DNA from: Pocillopora verrucosa
Lineage: Eukaryota > Cnidaria > Anthozoa > Scleractinia > Pocilloporidae
Reading direction: 5' to 3'
Assembly: GCF_036669915.1 (NCBI RefSeq)
Contig: NC_089313.1
Coordinates: forward strand, 7,903,068-7,967,067
DNA length: 64,000 nucleotides
Shown piece after piece: positions 55,147 through 64,000 of this stretch (the stretch's first letter is position 1; each line of letters opens with the position of its first letter). The notes beneath the pieces were generated by a model. It searched no databases and was not told where the DNA came from. It was given only the letters and a program-made list of their open reading frames with translations. The position numbers were made by a program, and so were the translations under genes.

Positions 55147-57891
55147 GGCGGGGTAAACCTGAAATTTGCTCAAAAACTGAGTTTTTTTTTTCTTGGAATT
55201 TGTATTTTTGGGTATTCAACTCTGCTATGGAAAAATAATTTTCCACTTATTTTCACAATTTTTGCCTTTTTGAGCGATTTCAAAATTCCCGCTCTAGTAA
55301 TGACGTGTTACCATGACAACGAGAAGAGTATTTTTTTTTTATTTTTTATTTTTCAGTTGTTTATGACGTATTATTCTGGCAACCAAGCTCCAAACGGGCA
55401 GGATTTAACGAGAGATACTTTATTTAGTCTTATCTGAATGGTTTTTCTAGGGTCAAAACCATAATGGCATTGATTTAGGGGCAGCTTTGGTCGAATGTGA
55501 CACTCAGTGTACTCGGAGCAATCAAAGGAAAAGTTATATCGAAAATGGTCGGAGAGAAAAGTAGATCTGTCTACAGGAAGAAAAGAAAAAGAAATTTTTC
55601 TGGAAGGTGAAAACAAAAAGAAGAGTCTGAAGAAACAGCTTCTGATGTTGGCGAAATCGCCGCCTTAACTCCGAGCACTTCGCGGGATGAAAATCAGCTC
55701 TCCGACTCGGCGGACTCTAAAGAAACCGTTGGTTCCTCTAGAAAGAAAATGAAATATGCTGACGAGGAGCCTAGACAGCTCTGATGAAGAGTTTACCTTC
55801 AATACCGAGGAAAGCGAGGGATATAGATTAATAAATGTGAAAAATTTATCCACGGCCGTCTCAAAGGCACACGTGTGTGAGAAAGGTGAGAATTTTTTTG
55901 AAATCTCTGTCTTTCTCTGTTCTCGATTACGACTTATTTCCCATATCATATCGACCATTAGTTCCAGTTTTTCCCTGCTAAATACGCTGATTTATCTATT
56001 AAATCTTGGATTGGGTAAGAGAAAGATTTTTTGGTATTGTGCATATACAAGTTGTCAACAATAAATTAAGGGGAAAAATCACAGAATGTGTATTTCTGAC
56101 TTGAGGTCTTTACTTTGCTTATAATAAAATTGCCCGATTTATCTTACAATTTTTCACTTGATTTGACTTTAGGCACCTTAACTCTTGAGGAAGATAAAAG
56201 TGCAAGAGCAGGGCTGATGTCACAGTTTTCCCTTCAGTGCAGTTCCTGAGAGGAATCCAGTCCACTTCCATCCAGTGGTGTGACCCAGCGAGGGAAATCA
56301 TATGACATTAACCGCCGAGTTGTCTACCATGCTATAGAGAGTGGCAGTGGCTACAAAGGCCTTGCCACATTCTGTGGTATAATGAATATGCCCTGCCTTT
56401 CTAAGCCTGCCTACTACAAACAAGTGGACAACATCCTGGAAGCTCTTGAGGATGAAGCAAAGGAGGACATGAGAAAAGCTGGAGAGAGACTTCAGCAGCA
56501 GATTTTGGAAGAAAACCCAGAAAAAGATCTGGATGATACTCTGGATGCTGTTGCAAGTTTTGATGGTACTTGGGCCAAACGAGGGTTTACCTTGTTAACT
56601 GGAGTGGCTTTTGTCATTTCAGTGGACACTGGTGAAGTTTTGGACTACCGTGTCCTTTCAAAGGCATGTCAGAAATGTGCTTTAAAGAAAGCAAAAGGTG
56701 TAAATGAGGAAGAATTTGAGGAGTGGTTGTTTGAACATGAATGTGACATAAACTTTGCTGGTAGCTCACCAGCAATGGAGTGTGAAGGAGCTGTAGTCTT
56801 GTGGGAAAGGTCAGTGGAACGTCACAACCTGAGGTACAGATGGATGGTGAGCGATGGTGATAGCAAGGCCTTTAATTGTGTGGAAAATGTTTATGGAGAA
56901 ATCAAAATGAAGAAATTAGACTGCATGGGACATGTCCAAAAAAGGATGGACAAACATCTGTTGAACCTGAAGGCCAGAACTAAAGGGAAACTAGCTGATG
57001 GTAAACCTATTGGTGGTATAGGGAGACTGTCTGACACAAGAATAAAGAAGTTCCAGAAAGATTATGGACTTGCAATTCGGCAATTTGTATCCCTGGTGGT
57101 GTTTGTACAAGAGTGGCAACACATGCAAAAGACAGTAAAAGATTGGTTAAGTCTGATTTGCAGGTTATGCAGAAGGAAAAGAGACGGCGTCAAGGGGAGC
57201 GACTTCAGAGGACTCGTTGAGAGGAAGCCCTTTGAGAAGCTGAAGGAGTCACTTATGAACCAGGAGGCTTTTAAATTACTTTTAGATATTCCTGTGGACA
57301 AAATATGAACACTTGGGTCTCTATAGTGGTTACATATTGTAGAAAATTAAGTTTGATTGCTATCTGCAAGTTTAAAGGCTATTTTCTCATTACGCAATAA
57401 TTTTGTCTTCAAGAAAAGATACCTTGACAACAATTCATCCAATTGATCTGAAAATTTCAGCATTTGTTCCTTTTGATAAGTTTTGTGTTATAGGCAGGGC
57501 AATTTTCCATATGATGTATGTACTTAAAGTTATGAAGTGAAACACTCTGATTTTCCATGTCAAATTTAATTGATCGTCATTTAAAATGTTTTCAACATAT
57601 TAGAAATCCCTCTGCTTATAACAATAAGCAACATGTCTTCTTTGAATTGATACTACAAACGTTATTTTTTATTAATTCCAGAAGGAGTTATCTTTTCTTA
57701 AGTAACCCCTGGTAGAACCCAGCAGGTGGCTCAATTAAATGAGTGGTATCCTATTACAGAGTCTGAAATATTTTTTCCATGATCTTCAAGTCATAAGCTT
57801 TCCAGGGATATATAGTTTGCCTAAGTTTTGAAGTAAGTCCTAGCCGTGAAAAATGAGTGAAAAATGGGCATTTTTTCAGGTTTACCCCGCC
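55147..57891. mobile_element. Decayed DNA transposon with Mutator-like transposase domain
   Basis: Inverted ends GGCGGGGTAAACCTGAAA (left) and the same on the complement at 57891. Flanks are TTAA at left and ATAA at right, so the target duplication was probably TTAA, as used by Kolobok-type elements. Inside is one transposase gene with several disabling changes. Superfamily assignment is tentative. Confidence 0.75.
55545..57308 (+). pseudogene. Mutator-like-domain transposase, disabled
   Basis: The gene begins MVGEKSRSVYRKKRKRN. Changes seen: TGA at 55608-55610 (unless this is a splice donor), a frame change around 55755-55785, and TGA at 56247-56249. Conserved parts: EGYRLINVKNLSTAVSKAHV before a donor at about 55885, then after an acceptor near 56172 GTLTLEED..., GYKGLATFCGIMNMPCLS, FDGTWAKRGFTLLTGVAF (first Asp), VSDGDSKAF (second Asp) and CMGHVQKRM. 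The region after YGLAIRQ is not the usual C-terminal part, suggesting an internal deletion. It should be inactive. Name taken from recognition of the domain pattern. Confidence 0.75.
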
Positions 57892-58017
57892 ATAAAGTCC
57901 CTTTTTCGTCCGAAAGTTTCTCTAATTTGATGAAAATTCGGTGATAGTTCAGGAATTGACTATTTCAGGCAGCCGTTTGGGCAAGTCAATTGAGTGTCGA
58001 TGGTAATCTGGGACTGC

Positions 58018-58150
58018 TAGGTTTGCTCTTCTTCCCTTTGTGATTGGTCCAGAAAACGTGCTCTACTTTCTCAACCAATCAGATGCAAAACTAAAACCAA
58101 TCACGACTTGGTCACTTGAATTTTCGTGCGCCTCACTCGAACAGTTCGTT
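58018..58150 (+). repeat. CCAAT-rich repeat copy
   Basis: Contains TTGTGATTGGTCCAGAAAAC, CTCAACCAATCAGATGCAAA and ACTAAAACCAATCACGACTT. It is the same family as 20.4 and 58.69 kb. Confidence 0.6.
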
Positions 58151-58599
58151 TTCACTCTGAGTTCTTATCGGCTCCATGAGATATCTTCCTTTCATTTCAT
58201 TGGTGATTATTTTGGTTTTTTCTTTCACAACACTCAGTCGAAAACAGCTCTATGGGCAGACACCGTTAGCTTTATCTCCTGGTCTCTACCCTCTCCATTG
58301 CCTTGTGATGGTTATTATACGAGAAGTGATTAGTATTGGGTGAACCGCTGTGACATTGAGTAACACAACTGACATGAGACTTCTTCGAATATTTATTACA
58401 ACTAAGCCCAACATCTTATTCCAGTTCGTGATCGGTTAGTTTTTCCAGCGCGTGCCGATAAGTGTGTGCTTGGTTTGGGTTTTCCAGAATGGCTTACCAG
58501 TGCATCAATGTACTTCCGGTCCAGTTAATATCCATCACAACTCCACCTACGAAAGACATGCTGTTGTTTAATATTTCCTTTGACTTAAAGCAATTCTAG

Positions 58600-58740
58600 A
58601 AAGAGTGTCGAAGGAAATGTGGGACTGCAGTGATTTAGCTTCACTGCGCCATTTGATTGGTCAAGAAAACTTGCGCCATCTTCTCATCCAATCAGATGCC
58701 AAACTTACCCAATCGAGCCTTGATCACTCGCATTTTCTAG
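58600..58740 (+). repeat. CCAAT-rich repeat copy
   Basis: Contains TTGATTGGTCAAGAAAACTT, CTCATCCAATCAGATGCCAA and TTACCCAATCGAGCC, a second copy 600 bases from the first. Confidence 0.6.
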
Positions 58741-59121
58741 CATTTAAGGCCAGCTTCCTGCACTTACTTTGTATACCATGGGCTCCCTGTGAAAGTTACC
58801 TTTGTCTCAAATAGCTGTTATGATTACTCTGGGTTTTTGCTTTGAAGGTAATCGGTCAAGAAGCTCTCTTTACTTTTCAAAGATATGCTAAACTAATTTC
58901 CACGGATTTGTCTCCTTGACATAATAGGGGAGGGTGTAACATTCTAGAATTCAAAATCAAATCAGGAATATTCTTCATCTCTTTATGCCACAGGGGAAGA
59001 GGGTAAGTGTTACCCACAATGCTTTACCATCTCATGAGTCTGTAAGGTAACTCAATAGAAGCCACTCTAAATCCTCCTGATTCAGCGCAAATGTCAATAT
59101 GTAAACGGTACAGGAAACCTA

Positions 59122-59345
<224 letters not shown>

Positions 59346-59404
59346 CTCATATTCCAGATATTTTTTCTCTCTCTTTGGCTGTGTCTTTTTGCAAGACATC
59401 AACA

Positions 59405-60260
59405 ATCTTTAATCTTCAATCTTTAATACAAATTCCAAATTAATTACATTGAACAAGTCAATTCAATCAATTTGAGGAAACCTTGAAACAGATTACAAGA
59501 TTCCTTAAAATAAGCCGCCTTGATTATTTACCTACTTAAAACATTGGTGTTAAAAAAAACAATAACAAAAATACCTTTAAAATAGTTAAGCTACTTAAAA
59601 TTACTCAAATACTGAAGCCGCCTTGATTATTTATCTTATTAAAAAAAAAAGGTCAAAAACTAATTACAAAAAAAAATACTCTAAACTCATGAAAGAAATA
59701 AGATAATTACAATGAAAAAATTGGTACCGAACTTATCATAGAAATAATTAAACGATTTCTTACGATAAAAATTGGCACTGAACTTATCACAAAAATAATT
59801 AAACAATTTCTTGCGAAAGACGGGTAAGGTGTTAAATTCCCTAATGCTGAGAGATAATTCGTTCCATGGGCGACAAACTCAGGTAAAAAAAGAATTCTTA
59901 AAAGTTTCTGTACGGCTAAAGGGACTTCAAGTGTTAAATAATCAATATTTCTCAAGACTGGTTACGAGAACGGAACATCCAAATACATTTTCAAAAATAT
60001 CTAAATCATGTATATTCTTAAGACTTTTAAAAGAGAAAACTCTATCATGAATTACCCTACATTATTGTAAAGGTAATAGATTTAATTTACTTAGGCGCTC
60101 ATATTCAGTGTACTCCTCACTGCGTTGAATTTGTTCTAAGTTGGCAATGTTTCTTTTGGTGTAAGGTGACCATACTACACAGGCATAAAGAAAAAGCACC
60201 TACGAGACAAATCTTATTAAGCTTTTTTAGTCCACTGGTGAAACAAGTGTCACTTCTCCA
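59405..60260 (-). mobile_element. LINE 3' fragment, sister of 35.05-35.95 kb
   Basis: Minus-strand translation again gives NELSLSIRE and VVWSPYTKRNIANLEQIQR-type motifs. The 3' end at left has repeated AATCTTCAATCTTTAAT units, the likely LINE tail. A 60-base duplication of AATTATCATAAAAATAATT-like sequence near 59760 is unique to this copy. Confidence 0.75.
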
Positions 60261-61163
60261 TAGCTGTTGTTTCTCTTAAAAAAAAACAACTAAACTTTTT
60301 ATCCATTTCAAAGCGATATTTAACAATTTCTTTATAAGTGCGCATTGGATATGAAATGATAAATAGCCAACGAGGTGCGTGGCGCTGACCTAGCTATAGC
60401 CAATCTCGTACCAAACAAGCGCGAATGGAATAATTGTTTTATTAAACTTTATTAAATCTTCAGAATTTGGATATTTGAAGCGTCTTTCAGCTCCGCAACA
60501 GCTGGTGCAATACATTTTCATATAAGGTGACTTGGAATATAATCTGATACGAGAGCGAGGTGAACTAATCAGATCACTAGAAATGCAATATCCGGAGTTG
60601 AAAACTTTTAAATACTTAACGATAGACAATACTCACACTAATAAGATTGTTGCTTAGCGGGCTCAGTTCAAACAAGTTCAGTAAAAAATCTTTCAAAATC
60701 ATATAAAGGTTCCTTTTGGCCGCATAAAAACTCGGTTTGTCGCACCCTTTCGTTTGTCATCACACCAAACAGTCTAAGGATCGCTCATTCGGTGAGCTAA
60801 GGAGCCCAGCTCAAATGCCCCGCACTTTTGGCGACCTAAAATCGCATCTTCCCATTTGTTTTTGATCTGTTACCATGGATTTTACTAAATATTGTCGTTT
60901 CAACAGAAACCAACCGCTGATAAAACATGGCCGCACATTAGCTGGGGGTCTGGAAAAGACGAAAATAAGTATAATAAAGAGTAGAGCGAAAAACTTTTAA
61001 CTCAGGTTGTTGGCCTTAAATAAGAGAAAACCACACAAGAAAAAACATTTCTGACTTGAATTATGCAATCATAGTCACACAAGTCTACACTTTCCGTAAT
61101 TTCGGACTTATGGTCATCACTGGCGCATAGTCGTTCGAACGCGCGCTTATGAAAAAGATCTGG
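59426..61163 (+). repeat. Duplicated segment: transposon-free copy of 35.05-36.10 plus 41.22-41.87 kb
   Basis: The segment aligns continuously with the left and right flanks of the two-gene transposon, in the same order and orientation. At the insertion point it reads GCAATACATTTTCATATAAG without the element. The match ends at GAAAAAGATCTG (61163), just before the position where the unrecognised gene's first exon lies in the other copy; the gene itself is not duplicated here. Confidence 0.88.
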
Positions 61164-62135
61164 TAAAAAAGGGTCAATCACCACCATAACTTCAATGTAA
61201 ACCGGGTGCAATACACGGTCGTAAAATAAATTTTATTCTAACCTTCCTGCTCGAAGGATGCCCTATGTATCAAACATATCAAGTTCAGTACCTCCAGATT
61301 CATAAGGCGGGCTTTTGGGGCCACAAAATAATAAAATGATCAACGCGTTATGCCAGGCTAATTTATCGAGAGTCAATTAAGTATAATTTCCTAAAATCGT
61401 ATGGAAAGTATAAAATGTGCGTCACTTGTCTACTTATACGGATTTATCGTTCTTAATTACTGATTAAAATTCCGAGAGTGTGACACAATTAATTCAAGAG
61501 AAAACATCAAAGCAGGTTACAGAAATGGTTCACCAATTTCTAAACTGATAATGTGTTAACAAAACTCCCCAAAATTATGGTGCCGATAAGAATTTATCGT
61601 TCATAATCACTTATGAAATTCCGAGATTGTACCTCAATGAATTCAACAGAAAACATCCAGTAAGGTTACAGAAACTGACTCTCGAAAACTCGAATTCGAC
61701 AAGTGTGAACAACAATTATTTACGCTAATCATGTGCTTACCAGCGTGCTTGTGAGTTCATATTGCCAGGAGCTCGTTTAATTACACGATCACAGCTCGGA
61801 AGCCGCTTGCAAAATGTGATGCCTATCAATTTCAGAGATTGATTCTTCAGATTCCAGCACTAGGAAAAATTTATCGTGTCGCAAGCATGTTTATCATGAC
61901 CCGAGCATTAGGTACGCCTCGAGATGTCGAGCGAAGAGAAAGTGGCTCCATTTTTTGTGAGACAAACCATTTCTAGAAGTTCGAACGAATCGAGTAGACA
62001 GCATGATAACACAGCGCTAAACAGTACAATGACCAAACAATGAAATTCACTCCTTTAGTGGTAGGATTAGTACCATGTTAACCGTGAGTTTGTTTGCACC
62101 ACACATTTCGCGCTCGGTAATTTAATTCTATGATG
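61164..62135. other. Spacer with tandem repeat
   Basis: No gene was seen. It contains a two-copy tandem duplication (61437-61685). The short frames are not supported. Confidence 0.5.
61437..61685 (+). repeat. Two-copy tandem repeat, period about 150 bp
   Basis: Unit 1: ATTTATCGTTCTTAATTACT ... AAATTCCGAGAGTGT ... AGAAAACATCAAAGCAGGTT. Unit 2: ATTTATCGTTCATAATCACT ... AAATTCCGAGATTGT ... AGAAAACATCCAGTAAGGTT. The units are diverged by substitutions. Confidence 0.75.
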
Positions 62136-62222
62136 TTTGACCACAGGTAGCCCAAGCTCACGTTCATGAATTAATCATTGGCTTTTTCTCGAGGCATGAG
62201 CTTGGGTCGCCTGTGGTTTGAC
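62136..62222. mobile_element. Small foldback element
   Basis: An 87-base inverted repeat: CCACAGGTAGCCCAAGCTCA at left, complement CCACAGGCGACCCAAGCTCA at right. It has the same terminal word as the larger foldback 40 bases away. Confidence 0.7.
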
Positions 62223-62262
62223 GAGTTCTCACATAACAATATTTTCAAAATCAAATTACCGC

Positions 62263-62679
62263 GTCAGACCACAGGCGGCCCAAGCTCCAGCTGTGAGATG
62301 ATCATCTTGCGCAATAACAGTCATGGCGGAATTAAAAGAGTTGTGTCGCTTGTTATCTGACCGCTTACTTTGATGAAAAGGATGCATTTTAGCGAGTTGT
62401 CCATTTCGATGTTTTCAACGTTCATAATTTTATGTACGTTGAAAACCTCGAAATGAACAACTCGCTAAAATGGGCTCTTTTCATCAAAGTAAGCGGTCAG
62501 ATAACAAATGATACACTGTGGAAGTAAAGTGAGGTATTTTTTTTTGAGAATTTGACGTATTTTTTTATTCCTTAGAGCGGTCGTAAATATTCCCATACAA
62601 ACTCTTATAATTCCGCCATGACTGTTATTGCGCAAGATGATCATCTCACAGCTGGAGCTTGGGCCACCTGTGGTCAGAC
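62263..62679. mobile_element. Large foldback (palindromic) element
   Basis: Outer arms of about 72 bases pair: GTCAGACCACAGGCGGCCCA and onwards through TGTGAGATGATCATCTTGCG and AACAGTCATGGCGGAATT at left, with their complement at 62608-62679. Inner arms of about 80 bases (TTATCTGACCGCTTACTTTG ... TTTTAGCGAGTTGTCCATTT) pair around 62433. About 100 extra bases interrupt the right arm (62512-62606). There is no coding frame. Confidence 0.85.
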
Positions 62680-63143
62680 TTAATGTAAACATGAACATCG
62701 CTAAATCAATCTTATTATATTTCAATCTTGGGAAAAGCTATCACTTCGTTCTTATAGTAAAACAACAAATCTTCGACAAAGCGCGATTTTTGTAAATGAA
62801 TAATTTAAACCATGCGATAGCTAACTGAGGAGAGAATAATAGAAACTTGCTCACGCTGTTCGCTATCATTTTAAAACTTCCAGGCAAGACATAATCCGTA
62901 AGTTAACTTATTTTCTCTAAACACCACGACTGTATTGAACATTCCTAAAGGTAAGACAAGAAATGATCTTAAGAATACGAACACCTCGAAATGTTATTCA
63001 AGCGATGAACCGGCGCGAGGTTTTTAAAGAATTAAAAGGGTTTTAAAGAATTGTACGATGAAAAGTGAAGTCGTCAAGTAACTATCTTTGTCTCCTTCAC
63101 ACCGGCAGGCAAATGAGTAACATTCTCTCCATATGGATGCAAA

Positions 63144-63300
63144 CTTAGTAAAATTTCCGCATAGCCTCATACTATTGTAAAATAAATCTGTTTTCCCAAT
63201 ATGGTAATGTATTGTTTTTGTCATTGTTTTCTCTATCCAAGAACTGAATGCATAATGTAGTATGGGGTTGTGCGGAAATTTTACCGCAAACTTATTTAAA
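63144..63300. mobile_element. Short hairpin MITE-like element
   Basis: GTAAAATTTCCGCATAGCCT and CATACTATTGTA at left pair with the complement of GTAGTATGGGGTTGTGCGG and AAATTTTACCGC at right. The arms are about 35 bases, with a loop of about 65 bases. Confidence 0.6.
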
Positions 63301-63615
63301 TAGGGAAGGCAGCGGAATTGATACGTCGAAGTTGCAGGGGACATTTTCTTTGATGAGAATTTTAGACGCAGATGCGTTAAAACTTTTATCATTCGGCGTT
63401 CCATCCGTAATTTCCATACATTTCTCCGTATTTCTTGGGTATATTTAAATATGTCAACACACTCGAAAGGTGATCCGCCCGTGGCCCGCCACGGTATTCC
63501 TTTGAAGCGATATCTGACATGGAACCCAGATGTCTTTCAGGCTAAAAAAAATAGGCAGTCTACGACTACATGTGCCCAGTGATATGAAAAATAGTATCAT
63601 CCTCAATGACTACAT

Positions 63616-63885
63616 GATACAACAACAACAAGAAACTTTATTGTGAATTAAGTATCAACTGTAACAATTCATAATTAAACAAGAACTAAGTAATAAAAAC
63701 ATGTAATAGTACTTTCTATTAATAGTAATTATGCTATAAACTTTTATAATAAATTTTGTTATCAACAACATGAAACTTTATTATGAAATAAGTATCAACT
63801 GTAACAATTCATAATTGAACAAGAACGAAGTAATAAAAACATGTAATGGTACTTTCTATTAATAGTAATTATGCTATAAAATATT
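63616..63885. repeat. Tandem pair of LINE 3'-end-like units
   Basis: Two units of about 120 bases share CAACAACA(A/T)GAAACTTTATT, AAGTATCAACTGTAACAATT and TCTATTAATAGTAATTATGC. On the minus strand they end in AATAAAGTTTC then TTGTTGTTG, as in LINE tails. Confidence 0.6.
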
Positions 63886-64000
63886 AGACTTGTAAGAAGA
63901 GTCTTATAGTTGTCGAGTAGAAATTTGAGCAGACTCAAACTTCTCTATACAGCATCAGGCTTGTTGAGTCGTGTATAATTTGGCACCTGAAATGGTGTGC

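Larger units (their letters stand above)
62680..64000. other. Right edge, no gene recognised
   Basis: It contains a hairpin element (63144-63300) and a tandem LINE-end-like repeat (63616-63885). The open frames in both directions around 63.0-63.4 kb fall across the hairpin and are not supported. Confidence 0.5.

Overview
This is a window of an animal nuclear genome, almost certainly a cnidarian and most plausibly an anthozoan such as a stony coral or sea anemone. The base composition is AT-rich, with short exons and GT-AG introns. The genes are compact metazoan orthologues. The dispersed palindromic repeats, MITE-like elements, LINE fragments, PIF/Harbinger and THAP-type DNA transposons are of kinds common in anthozoan genomes. 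The species is inferred from gene and repeat style only; there is no marker gene. There is no prokaryotic sequence.

The left half (1-34 kb) is ordinary gene space with five conserved genes. A smoothelin-like cytoskeletal gene (minus, CDS from 8090 leftwards) runs off the left edge. A small basic UPF0390 / C19orf53-like gene (minus, 14482-11705) lies head-to-head with RAD51C (plus, 14718-20819; 10 coding exons, 399 aa, first intron of GC-AG type). Next come an intronless CD36-family / LIMP-2-like scavenger receptor (22385-23941) and a PPTC7-like mitochondrial PP2C phosphatase (26293-31011; 5 exons, 305 aa). I resolved intron phases by hand; they close for all of these except one smoothelin-like junction.

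The right half (34-64 kb) is mostly mobile DNA. A 5.1 kb two-gene transposon (36103-41215) carries an intact THAP + HTH + DDE transposase and, convergently, an intact three-exon SAP/SWIM/YqaJ-nuclease gene. It sits between long terminal inverted repeats, and the same sequence without it exists at 59.4-61.2 kb, which serves as an empty site. A PIF/Harbinger element (48068-53522) keeps its Myb-like gene, but its transposase is cut by a 5'-truncated LINE. A decayed Mutator-like-domain DNA transposon with TTAA-like target duplication lies at 55147-57891. There are also a solo LTR, several MITE/foldback elements and LINE 3' ends.

Between the two large transposons lies an unrecognised multi-exon gene (41922-47280) built from a duplicated three-exon module. 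Its exon phases all close to one 770-residue reading frame rich in acidic repeats and lysine/arginine tracts. The intact two-gene transposon and this repeat-built gene are the most interesting parts of the window.
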